Shown: positions 1 through 5,473, counted from the first letter of the stretch. The stretch is 10,426 nucleotides of DNA from Calditrichota bacterium (GCA_024275555.1 JAJRYW010000686.1:1-10426); one strand, 5' to 3'. The notes: a model not told the origin generated them from the sequence alone. Translations and numbers: made by a program.

Positions 1-217
1 ATCTTATCAACATGAATACCGGGACTAATCGCGTAACATCAGTGAAATAACATTAGTTGATCGGAACAATCGATTCCCTGAAAATCTCACCCCGGGTTTT
101 TCTTGGTAATGGTTGAATTATGAATTCGGCCGATCTGCTTATTCTTTTGATCTTAAAATAATTTTCCGTGTTATTCAGCCTTATTCAGCGTCAAGATTTT
201 TCCTCTCCGAATTCGCG
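1..217. other. Non-coding left flank
   Basis: This stretch lies downstream of the minus-strand hydrolase gene and carries no convincing reading frame. Near its right end (171-200) sits TTATTCAGCC followed by TTATTCAGCGTC, a degenerate CAGCGTC-type repeat that reappears around 5093-5137, 5431-5473 and 9286-9314. The 15-mer TGAATTCGGCCGATC at 121-135 is nearly repeated at 9344-9358 (one base different). No clear rho-independent terminator for the hydrolase gene is visible here. Confidence 0.6.
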
Positions 218-979
218 CTATAATTGAAACCGCAATCCATCGTAGGCCAGGTGGATGCCGGGCGGCAGTTTGGCTTCGGTTTCCGCATGGGCGATGTTAT
301 GGGAAATGTGGGTAAAGTAGGTCGCCTCCGCCCCGATTTTCTGCGCTTCCCGAACGGCCTCTTCCACCGAAAAATGAGTGGGATGGGGTTTAAAGCGCAG
401 CGCATCTAAAATCAGCACTTTTAAATTGCGCAGCAGTTGGTAGGATTGCTCCGGGATAAAGTTGACGTCGGTGCAATAGGCAAAATCGCCGATGCGGTAT
501 CCGAAGATGGGTAGTTTGCCGTGCATCAGCGGCACGGGAATAACCGGGACGCCTTTGATGGTAAAGGGGCGCTGATCGATGCGGTGCAGGGAAAGCCGGG
601 GAATACCCGGCACATTGGGTACTCCCGTAAAGGCATAGGCAAACACGCGACGCAGGTTGATCAGGGTCTCCTCCCTTCCGTAAATGGGGATGGTGCACTT
701 GTTGATAATGTTGAAGCTGCGCAAATCGTCCAGCCCCAGAATATGGTCGACATGATGATGGGTATAAATAACCGCATCCAAATAGGTGATATTATGGATC
801 AGCATCTGCTGCCGGTAGTCGACGGAGGTGTCGATCAGCAACTGCACTCCGTCTATGTTGAGGTAGGCTGAAGTGCGCAAGCGCTGGTCGCGGGGATCAT
901 CCGAGGTGCACACCCGGCACTGGCACCCGGCCACCGGCACACCCATCGAGGTGCCGCTGCCCAGGATAATCACCTCCAT
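218..979 (-). CDS. PhnP-like MBL-fold metallo-hydrolase
   Basis: This encodes a 253-residue cytoplasmic protein of the metallo-beta-lactamase fold. The metal-binding signature HxHxDH is visible as THHHVDH at residues 73-79. Further likely ligands are His153 (in PLMHG), Asp171 (in CTDVN) and a late His in THISHN (residues 223-228). An early Cys-x-Cys-x2-Cys cluster (Cys19, Cys21, Cys24) matches the structural zinc site of PhnP, the phosphoribosyl 1,2-cyclic phosphodiesterase of phosphonate catabolism. Length is normal for the family (about 250). No phosphonate genes are nearby, so the substrate may be another cyclic phosphodiester; many bacteria carry such a stand-alone homologue of unknown role. 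The ATG at 979 is the first residue of the MBL core strand (MEVIILGSGTS), so little can be missing at the N-terminus. The ribosome binding site is weak (GGATG). Family assignment is strong, substrate unknown. Confidence 0.9.
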   Translation of the reverse strand: MEVIILGSGTSMGVPVAGCQCRVCTSDDPRDQRLRTSAYLNIDGVQLLIDTSVDYRQQMLIHNITYLDAVIYTHHHVDHILGLDDLRSFNIINKCTIPIYGREETLINLRRVFAYAFTGVPNVPGIPRLSLHRIDQRPFTIKGVPVIPVPLMHGKLPIFGYRIGDFAYCTDVNFIPEQSYQLLRNLKVLILDALRFKPHPTHFSVEEAVREAQKIGAEATYFTHISHNIAHAETEAKLPPGIHLAYDGLRFQL

Positions 980-1157
980 ATGTCATCCGGTTTCATAGTC
1001 TGATTCAATGGGTTTTTCCCGAAGCTTTTGTGTGTTTTATAAAAGAGCGAATTTAAGGGGCATCCGGGCCGATCACAAATTCTTTGACAAGTTAGAATTC
1101 CAATCGTTTCTTAAAACCGCTTATCCCGGTTCGCTGCGTTTCCCATTGGGTTTTCCC

Positions 1158-1189
1158 CTCTCGTTTAAAGCACCTGCCTGGAACGAGAG
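1158..1189. repeat. Inverted repeat CTCTCGTT / AACGAGAG
   Basis: CTCTCGTT (1158-1165) and AACGAGAG (1182-1189) are perfect 8-base complements around a 16-base centre ending in GCCTGG. The arms and the CCTGGAACGAGAG end resemble the CGTTCCAAGC and TTCCAGGC hairpins at 5266-5285 and 5384-5403, so this is probably a decayed member of the same dispersed palindromic family. Function is unknown. Confidence 0.5.
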
Positions 1190-1202
1190 TAAAACCTAAA
1201 TT

Positions 1203-1237
1203 GAGCTATTGGCCTTTGGCTGTTGGTCATTAGCTCT
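1203..1237 (+). repeat. Left copy of TAGCTATTGGC-type repeat
   Basis: GAGCTATTGGCCTTTGGC followed by TGTTGGTCATTAGCTC starts and ends with GAGCTA/TAGCTC complements. Its reverse-complement relative lies at 1422-1452, so the two copies enclose about 185 bases in opposite orientation. The match is imperfect, as expected for an old or simple-sequence-derived element. Confidence 0.5.
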
Positions 1238-1243
1238 TATAAT
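1215..1243 (+). promoter_or_regulatory. Possible promoter for the RNA candidate
   Basis: TTTGGC (1215-1220) and TATAAT (1238-1243) are separated by exactly 17 bases, giving a perfect -10 and a partial -35 hexamer of the sigma-70 type. No reading frame follows, but a hairpin cluster ending in a terminator-like structure does. The -35 lies inside the degenerate repeat, so the match could be fortuitous. Confidence 0.4.
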
Positions 1244-1249
1244 TTTAGT

Positions 1250-1412
1250 CGCCTGAGGCTACTTTGGTTTATCGCCTGTTAGGTGGATCGGTTTAAAGCA
1301 GCTAAGTGCTTTCGCACACTTCGCTGCGAAAGTAAGCTGTCTTCGACAGAGTAAATCGACAATCCCGGCCGGCCGGGAGTCGATTGAGACCCCGAAAGGG
1401 GCTATTTTATTT
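1250..1412 (+). ncRNA. Candidate structured non-coding RNA
   Basis: About 160 bases between a promoter-like sequence and a terminator-like hairpin form consecutive stem-loops: GCC/GGC (1251-1259); a nested hairpin CAGCT...AGCTG (1299-1339) with inner stem CTTTCGCA (1309-1316) to TGCGAAAG (1325-1332); CTGTC/GACAG with a TTC loop (1337-1349); AATCGAC (1354-1360) to GTCGATT (1379-1385) enclosing the palindrome TCCCGGCCGGCCGGGA (1363-1378); and CCCC-GAAA-GGGG (1390-1401) followed by CTATTTTATTT. The nested hairpin and the CTGTC hairpin share bases and exclude each other, and AAGTG (1304-1308) can alternatively pair with CACTT (1317-1321). It matches no RNA family I recognise. It could instead be a DNA repeat element, active or dead, in either orientation. 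Confidence 0.35.
1390..1412 (+). terminator. Terminator-like hairpin with GAAA loop
   Basis: CCCC (1390-1393), GAAA loop and GGGG (1398-1401) form a tight GNRA-capped stem, followed by CTATTTTATTT (1402-1412). This resembles a short rho-independent terminator on the plus strand, although the stem is only four to five pairs and the T-tract is interrupted. Confidence 0.4.
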
Positions 1413-1421
1413 AAAAACAAA

Positions 1422-1452
1422 TGGCTAAAGGCTAATAGCCAATAGCTAATCG
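1422..1452 (-). repeat. Right copy of TAGCTATTGGC-type repeat
   Basis: GGCTAAAGGCTAATAGCC followed by AATAGCTAATCGC is the approximate reverse complement of 1203-1237 (shared core TAGCTATTGGC). It also contains its own small palindrome GGCTAATAGCC. Together the two copies frame the RNA candidate. Confidence 0.5.
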
Positions 1453-1547
1453 CATTTTTAGGTAAAAGGAGTAATAAACAACTTTCACATTTTTTTGCGT
1501 TCCCGGCGGCTTTGCGGCGACCAAATCAAGACAATTCGGCTTAATTT

Positions 1548-1623
1548 AGTGAACATAATTGTGGCAGAAAAAAAAATCTTGACAAATTGAGTTTTATTGT
1601 TTAAAATTTGAGTGAACTATTGT
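1548..1623 (+). promoter_or_regulatory. Candidate LexA operators flanking the promoter
   Basis: Two similar sites bracket the promoter: AGTGAACATAATTGT (1548-1562) and AGTGAACTATTGT (1611-1623). Each has a GAAC half-site, which is the half-site of the Gram-positive-type LexA box GAAC-N4-GTTC, but neither has a good second half. The downstream copy would cover the transcription start, where an autorepressor is expected. This assignment is inference; LexA boxes differ between phyla. Confidence 0.3.
1579..1607 (+). promoter_or_regulatory. lexA operon promoter
   Basis: TTGACA (1579-1584) is a perfect -35 hexamer and TAAAAT (1602-1607) a five-of-six -10, with the optimal 17-base spacer. Transcription would begin near 1614, about 60 bases before lexA. 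It is the strongest promoter match in the window and no comparable signal separates the downstream plus-strand genes, so it probably drives the whole operon. Confidence 0.75.
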
Positions 1624-1672
1624 ATACTCTTGAAATAAACACAACAAAACCGTAAAAGAGAAAGGTGCACTC

Positions 1673-2290
1673 ATGAAAGGGCTCACCAAACGTCAGGAAG
1701 ATGTCCTGAAATTTATTGCCGGTTATGTGGCTGACCGGGGCTATCCGCCCAGTTACCAGGAGATTGCCGACGCCTTTGGCATCGCCTCCAAGCATGGGGT
1801 GGTTCGGCACCTGGAAGCGTTAATCCGCAAAGGCTACATCGAAAAGACCGGCACCACTGCACGGAGTATTCGCATCATCGACAAAAGCTACCAAGCCGAC
1901 CCGGATGTGGTCAACCTGCCCCTGATCGGTAGCGTTGCCGCCGGTTTCCCTATCTTTGCCGAAGAGAACCGCGATGGATATGTAGCCGTTCCCAGAACGC
2001 TGATTCGCTCCGAAGGGCGCTATTTTTCCCTGCGGGTGCGGGGGGACAGTATGGTCAACGCCGGAATTATGGACGGCGACCTGGTTGTGGTGCAATCGAC
2101 CGAGATAGCCGAACCCAGCCAAATTGTAGTGGCGCTGATCGGCGATGAAGTCACCGTCAAACGCCTGATTGTCCGCGGGAATCAAAAATATCTCAAAGCC
2201 GAGAACCCCGCTTACCCGGATATTCATCCCCAGAGCGAATGGCGGATTCAGGGCAAAGTGGTGGGATTGATCCGGGAAATGGTCAATTAA
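1673..2290 (+). CDS. lexA: LexA SOS repressor
   Basis: LexA represses DNA-damage genes and is inactivated by RecA-stimulated self-cleavage. This 205-residue protein has the normal family length and both domains. The N-terminal winged helix (about 1-68) begins LTKRQEDVLKFI and contains GYPPSYQEIADAFGI. The C-terminal S24 protease domain carries the Ala90-Gly91 scissile bond (SVAAGFP), catalytic Ser126 in GDSM and catalytic Lys163 in VTVKRL, so it should be cleavable. An AAAGG site lies 7 bases before the ATG. It is the first gene of a plus-strand run of DNA-repair genes behind a near-consensus promoter, and in most bacteria LexA regulates its own promoter. Nothing in it looks damaged. Confidence in identity is very high; the regulon here is inferred. 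Confidence 0.97.
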   Translation: MKGLTKRQEDVLKFIAGYVADRGYPPSYQEIADAFGIASKHGVVRHLEALIRKGYIEKTGTTARSIRIIDKSYQADPDVVNLPLIGSVAAGFPIFAEENRDGYVAVPRTLIRSEGRYFSLRVRGDSMVNAGIMDGDLVVVQSTEIAEPSQIVVALIGDEVTVKRLIVRGNQKYLKAENPAYPDIHPQSEWRIQGKVVGLIREMVN

Positions 2291-2350
2291 CCCTCCTTGT
2301 GATGCCAGGCAGTCAGCAACGTCAACCCAAAGAAGTTAGGAGTACCCGGA

Positions 2351-2782
2351 ATGGCTAAGCAATCTTTTTTAACCGGCGCCGGTAAACCGGTAAACCGGGA
2401 GGAGTTTTTCACCCTGCCCCGCATCGAATTCCTTTTGGATGAAATTAACGCCGTGCGCGACGGAGATTTATCTAAGCTGGTGACCAATAAGCGAGTGGCC
2501 CTGGGCGACCGGTTCAGCATGACCGCTCCGGACAACCGTATGATTGGCGACGGAATCCGCAAGGGCGACCTGGTGGTGGTGCAACGAAGCGGCCGTTTTC
2601 AGGAGGGCGATTTGGTGGCGGCTCAACTGGGGGAACGGCTCTTTATCCGCCGTTACTTCCGCGCCGCCTCGCGGATTCGCCTGGAATGCGCCAACCCCAC
2701 CCCGCAATCGATGATCATCGATGCGAAAACCCCCGGGTTTACCATGCTGGGCAAAGTCGTTCAAATAATCCGGGAACTATAG
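2351..2782 (+). CDS. LexA/UmuD-like S24 protein lacking catalytic residues
   Basis: This 143-residue protein starts 60 bases after lexA, with AGGAG 8 bases before the ATG. Residues about 53-143 align without gaps over the core to the LexA protease domain: FSMTAPDNRM against FSLRVRGDSM, then a shared GDLVVVQ, and a C-terminal GKVVQIIREL against GKVVGLIREM. In that alignment catalytic Ser126 of LexA corresponds to Arg63, and catalytic Lys163 to Arg100. No helix-turn-helix is visible in the first 50 residues, and no Ala-Gly cleavage site can be pointed to. It is therefore probably neither a protease nor a DNA-binding repressor. The S24 domain forms dimers in LexA, UmuD and CI, so a role as a partner or competitor of LexA, RecA or a polymerase is a reasonable inference. 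The intact frame argues against decay. The next gene follows after 4 bases. Confidence 0.85.
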   Translation: MAKQSFLTGAGKPVNREEFFTLPRIEFLLDEINAVRDGDLSKLVTNKRVALGDRFSMTAPDNRMIGDGIRKGDLVVVQRSGRFQEGDLVAAQLGERLFIRRYFRAASRIRLECANPTPQSMIIDAKTPGFTMLGKVVQIIREL

Positions 2783-2786
2783 AGCG

Positions 2787-3695
2787 GTGCAGAAGACGGC
2801 TATTACCCATTTTGCCCGGAGCGGGAAACTGCACCCGGCGCCTCCGTTCGATTTCCACAAAACCTTACGATATTTGCGGATTTTCTTGCCCGGTAAAGCG
2901 GAATACTTTTGCGGAGAGGATCACCTGGTAAAACCGCTTTACCTGGAGGGCCAGACCGTGCTTTTTCGGCTCAAATCCTGGGGCAGCATCGACCGGCCGC
3001 TGCTCTCCTACATCCTGGTCAGTGAAGAGCCGATTTCGGAGTCGTTGAAATACCGGGCCCTGGAGCGCATCAGCTTTTCGCTGGGCATTTATGACAACCT
3101 CAGCACCTTCTATCAAAAAGCGATCTCAGACCACCGCTTTTATCCCATCATTAAGCGGCTGTACGGATATCATCAAGTCAAATACTTCTCCCCGTTTGAA
3201 AACATTTGCCGGGCGATGCTCGGCCGGGAATCGCGTAGCAAAGGCTGGCGGCTTAAACATTTACTCATCCGCAGCTACGGATCGCTGATAGCCGTCAATG
3301 GGATTCGCTTCCACACCTTTCCATCCCCCTCGCAGTTAGCTTTCAGCAGCATCAACCAATTGACCGTTTTGCTGGGCGAGCGCTCGCTGGCGGAAACCCT
3401 GCTTTTATTGGCCCGGGCCTTCCAGGAGACCCGGGAAGATTTTTTGCGCGCCGCTCCGTATCCGGAGGCCTTTCATTGGCTGGTCAGCTTGCCCGGCGTA
3501 ACCCCGGCAATTGCCAGCTCCGTTTTGCTGCACAGCTTAGGGCGCCTGGAAACGACCCCTGCGGCTGACAAACATTTACTCCATGCGCTTGCCCGCTGCT
3601 ACCCGGATATGGAGCCCAACCATTTACCGATGATTATGGCCCGTTACGGACAGTGGCAGGGGTACTGGGCGCACTATCTCTCGCTGGCGGCTTAA
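2787..3695 (+). CDS. AlkA-like HhH DNA glycosylase
   Basis: This 302-residue protein looks like a DNA-3-methyladenine glycosylase II (AlkA) relative, which removes alkylated bases in base excision repair. The N-terminal part (about 25-125) fits the AlkA N-terminal domain. PFENICRAMLG (136-146) matches the start of the glycosylase core. The helix-hairpin-helix LVSLPGVTPAIASSVL (232-247) is followed by LGRLETTPAADKHLL, in which Asp261 sits where the catalytic aspartate of the HhH-GPD superfamily lies. No C-terminal four-cysteine iron-sulphur cluster is present, so it is not an endonuclease III or MutY. The C-terminal WQGYWAHYLSLA resembles the end of AlkA. The start is GTG, 4 bases after the preceding stop; the next methionine is residue 144, inside the core, so a non-ATG start is required. 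The family is confident; preferred lesion unknown. Confidence 0.85.
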   Translation: MQKTAITHFARSGKLHPAPPFDFHKTLRYLRIFLPGKAEYFCGEDHLVKPLYLEGQTVLFRLKSWGSIDRPLLSYILVSEEPISESLKYRALERISFSLGIYDNLSTFYQKAISDHRFYPIIKRLYGYHQVKYFSPFENICRAMLGRESRSKGWRLKHLLIRSYGSLIAVNGIRFHTFPSPSQLAFSSINQLTVLLGERSLAETLLLLARAFQETREDFLRAAPYPEAFHWLVSLPGVTPAIASSVLLHSLGRLETTPAADKHLLHALARCYPDMEPNHLPMIMARYGQWQGYWAHYLSLAA

Positions 3696-3721
3696 CGCTT
3701 TCCTATACAAAAGGAGCAGCT

Positions 3722-3802
3722 ATGTCACATTCCATACCGTTCAATTTGATTTCGGCGCCGGCGAATAACCGGAAATGTCTTTGGGAAAGGAGAAAACGAT
3801 GA
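3722..3802 (+). CDS. Possible small ORF overlapping tag
   Basis: A 26-codon frame (MSHSIPFNLISAPANN, then RKCLWERRKR) begins at an ATG with an excellent AAAAGGAG five bases upstream, 26 bases after the glycosylase stop. Its TGA overlaps the tag ATG in an ATGA arrangement, the typical layout of translational coupling. The peptide is basic at its C-terminus and resembles nothing I recognise. It may be a leader peptide, a small protein, the remnant of a lost gene, or simply an accidental frame using a duplicated ribosome binding site. The good site and exact overlap are visible; expression is inference. Confidence 0.4.
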   Translation: MSHSIPFNLISAPANNRKCLWERRKR

Positions 3803-4389
3803 AGGAGCGCTGCAAGTGGGTCCCGGAGGCGGAATACTATCGCGCCTATCATGACCGGGAGTGGGGTGCGCCGGTTTTTGAGGACCGGCTGCTTTTTGAA
3901 TTCCTGATCCTGGAAGGCGCCCAGGCCGGATTGAGTTGGTCGACCATCCTCAAAAAAAGAGACCACTACCGCAAGGTGTTTGACCGGTTTGACGCTGAAA
4001 AAATCGCCGCATACGACCAGGAGAAAATCGAGGCGCTGTTGAACGATCCCGGCATTGTGCGCAACCGGCTCAAAGTGCAGTCGGCTGTCCAAAACGCCCG
4101 GAGTTACCTGGAAATTTGCCGCGAATACGGCGATTTCCATTCCTATATCTGGCAGTTTGTGGAGGGTCGCCCGGTCATCAACCGCTGGAAATCGCTGCAG
4201 GAGGTTCCGACTTCCACGCCGCAATCGGACGCCATGAGCAAAGATTTGAAGAAACGCGGTTTTAAGTTCGTCGGATCGACGATTTGCTATGCGTTTATGC
4301 AGGCGGTGGGAATGGTCAATGACCATACCGTCAACTGTTTCCGCTACGAGGAAATCAACCGAATCATCGAAAATATGCCCCCAAAATGA
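3799..4389 (+). CDS. tag: DNA-3-methyladenine glycosylase I
   Basis: Tag removes 3-methyladenine from DNA, starting base excision repair. The 196-residue product has normal family length. The four zinc ligands of the Tag family are in place: Cys5 (ERCKW), His18 (YHDREWG), His176 and Cys180 (NDHTVNC). The conserved blocks LEGAQAGLSWSTILKKR, PTSTPQSDAMSKDLKKRG and FKFVGSTICYAFMQAVG are also present. The ATG at 3799 is preferred over an in-frame ATG at 3775, because AAAGGAG lies 6 bases before it and MKERCKWV matches the usual N-terminus. It follows an AlkA-like glycosylase of unrelated fold in the same operon, giving two enzymes of overlapping specificity under one promoter. The VOC gene begins 10 bases after its stop. 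Confidence 0.96.
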   Translation: MKERCKWVPEAEYYRAYHDREWGAPVFEDRLLFEFLILEGAQAGLSWSTILKKRDHYRKVFDRFDAEKIAAYDQEKIEALLNDPGIVRNRLKVQSAVQNARSYLEICREYGDFHSYIWQFVEGRPVINRWKSLQEVPTSTPQSDAMSKDLKKRGFKFVGSTICYAFMQAVGMVNDHTVNCFRYEEINRIIENMPPK

Positions 4390-4399
4390 AAGGAGCGTC

Positions 4400-4789
4400 A
4401 TGCAATTTCAGAGTCTTACCCCCAACCTGATGGTCGAGGACATGACCGCCAGCCTGCATTTTTACCGGGAATTGCTGGGATTCCAAATGCTGATGTCCGT
4501 GCCGGAGAACCCGCCCTTCCAGTGGGTGATGCTGCAAAAAGAGCAGGCTGCGCTGATGCTGCAGAGCCGGGAAAGCATCTCGGAAGAACTGCCGCAGTTC
4601 CGGAAGCTCCCCTGCGGCGCATCGCTTACCCTGTTCATCAAAATGGATGATGTCGGCGATCTCTATCAGTCCCTCAAAGAGCAGATTGCTTTGATAAGAG
4701 ATTTGCAGGAGACCTTTTACGGCATGTGCGAATTTACCGTGGAAGACCCGAACGGATACATCCTGACCTTTGCCTCGGAGATTAAATGA
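4400..4789 (+). CDS. VOC-fold (glyoxalase/bleomycin resistance-like) protein
   Basis: This 129-residue protein has the two beta-alpha-beta-beta-beta modules of the vicinal oxygen chelate superfamily. The first module contains LTPNLMVEDMTASLHFYRE and LLGF (6-28). The second contains LTLFIKMDDVGDLYQSLKE (76-94) and ends with EFTVEDPNGYILTFASE (111-127), as in bleomycin-binding and related small VOC proteins. The classical metal ligands are not all evident, so it may bind and sequester a ligand rather than catalyse. AAAGGAG lies 5 bases before the ATG, and the stop overlaps the next start by ATGA. Its place in a DNA-repair operon makes protection against a DNA-damaging small molecule plausible, but the ligand cannot be read from sequence. 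Other possibilities are glutathione- or thiol-dependent detoxification. Confidence 0.88.
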   Translation: MQFQSLTPNLMVEDMTASLHFYRELLGFQMLMSVPENPPFQWVMLQKEQAALMLQSRESISEELPQFRKLPCGASLTLFIKMDDVGDLYQSLKEQIALIRDLQETFYGMCEFTVEDPNGYILTFASEIK

Positions 4790-5070
4790 GCCAAGATGTC
4801 CAAAAGTCTGCCATTTTAAAACACCTGCAAACCATTCCCGGCGTCGGGAAAATTATTGCGGCAGATTTGTGGGATTTGGGGATTCGCCAGGTGAGCGATT
4901 TGCAGGATAAAGACCCGGAAGAACTCTACCGGCAACTGTGTGAGCGCCAGGGCGTTTTAGTGGATCGCTGTATGTTGTATGTTTTCCGCTGTGCGGTTTA
5001 TTTTGCCTCTACCCCCAATCCCGAACCGGAATTGTTGCAGTGGTGGAGTTGGAAAGATTCTGCTGGTTAA
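4786..5070 (+). CDS. Cdd1-like helix-hairpin-helix protein
   Basis: This 94-residue protein carries a helix-hairpin-helix (TIPGVGKIIAADLWDLGI, about 16-33). It is followed by the block YRQLCERQG...DRCMLYVFRCAVYFA (48-74), which is characteristic of the Cdd1 ('pathogenicity locus') family, also annotated as mitomycin resistance-type proteins. Such HhH motifs usually contact DNA backbone non-specifically. Its start overlaps the VOC stop by four bases (ATGA), so the two are probably translationally coupled. It is the last plus-strand gene of the operon; a DNA-binding role in damage protection fits the neighbourhood but is inferred. The C-terminus (WWSWK) is tryptophan-rich. Family members have no well-established biochemical activity that I can name. 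Confidence 0.82.
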   Translation: MSQDVQKSAILKHLQTIPGVGKIIAADLWDLGIRQVSDLQDKDPEELYRQLCERQGVLVDRCMLYVFRCAVYFASTPNPEPELLQWWSWKDSAG

Positions 5071-5092
5071 AGCCCGGTATGTGCTGATTTTA

Positions 5093-5137
5093 TTTGACGC
5101 AGAAAAGCGCTGAACAAGCTGATTTACGCTGAAGATA
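5093..5137 (+). repeat. GACGCNGAA...GATTTACGC repeat, left copy
   Basis: TTTGACGCAGAAAAGCGCTG and the following bases to GATTTACGCTGAAGATA match the reverse complement of 5431-5473 at roughly four of five positions. Shorter relatives occur at 171-200 and 9286-9314. It looks like a dispersed intergenic repeat of short CAGCGT/TACGC units rather than a gene part. Confidence 0.6.
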
Positions 5138-5265
5138 TTCCATTTTATTTATTCAGGGCATCCGAAAACACAATAATCACAACACCGTTTATTACCCTAA
5201 GGCATTGCGGTCAAATAGGCATCGCTTTCTTGTACAAGATGTTATATCCGCACTGATCCCCCTCG

Positions 5266-5285
5266 TTCCAAGCTCCTGCTTGGAA
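5266..5285 (+). repeat. TTCCAAGC / GCTTGGAA hairpin
   Basis: TTCCAAGC (5266-5273) and GCTTGGAA (5278-5285) form a perfect 8-pair stem with a TCCT loop, preceded by CCTCG. It is a clear relative of the hairpin at 5384-5403. On the plus strand it is followed by GGCGCTTTT, so it might act as a weak terminator for the LexA operon about 200 bases upstream. Confidence 0.6.
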
Positions 5286-5364
5286 GGCGCTTTTCACTCT
5301 AAGTTCCGCTTACCTTGCCAATCCGAAAGCAAGCCGACCAAAGGCCGGCAAGAGCAAATCAGAG

Positions 5365-5403
5365 TTTTTTTTAAAAAAAACCGTTCCAGGCGGGAGCCTG
5401 GAA
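5365..5403 (-). terminator. Rho-independent terminator of cysS
   Basis: Read on the minus strand, TTCCAGGC, loop TCCC and GCCTGGAA form a perfect 8-pair stem, followed by CGG and eight T. This is the classical intrinsic terminator arrangement, about 100 bases after the cysS stop. The stem is also a member of the dispersed CGTTCCA palindrome family (compare 5266-5285), so a repeat appears to serve as terminator. Confidence 0.65.
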
Positions 5404-5430
5404 TGAGAGGATATAAACCATTCCGATATT

Positions 5431-5473
5431 TATCTGCGTAAATCATATTTTTCAGCGTTCTTCAGCGTCAAAA
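5431..5473 (-). repeat. GACGCNGAA...GATTTACGC repeat, right copy
   Basis: TATCTGCGTAAATC through TTCAGCGTTC to TTCAGCGTCAAAA is the inverted counterpart of 5093-5137. The copies are about 295 bases apart and sit just outside the two CGTTCCA hairpins. Confidence 0.6.

Larger units (their letters stand above)
980..1672. other. Gene-free region with repeats, RNA candidate and lexA promoter
   Basis: About 690 bases lie between the divergent hydrolase gene and lexA. No reading frame here has a ribosome binding site or recognisable protein. In order it holds a degenerate CGTTCCA-type hairpin (1158-1189), a pair of TAGCTATTGGC-like repeats in opposite orientation (1203-1237 and 1422-1452) enclosing a series of hairpins with its own promoter-like and terminator-like ends, then an AT-rich stretch with the lexA promoter and possible operators. 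Confidence 0.7.

Noticed and set aside
1008..1199. Plus-strand frame of 63 codons upstream of the RNA candidate
   Set aside because: It has no ribosome binding site, its composition is not protein-like, and it runs through the inverted repeat at 1158-1189.
3775..3798. Upstream in-frame ATG for tag, adding 8 residues
   Set aside because: It lacks a good ribosome binding site, whereas the ATG at 3799 has AAAGGAG at proper spacing and gives the usual Tag N-terminus.
5205..5441. Plus-strand frame of 78 codons in the convergent gap
   Set aside because: It crosses both CGTTCCA hairpins and the T8A8 tract and has no ribosome binding site; it is repeat sequence that happens to be open.
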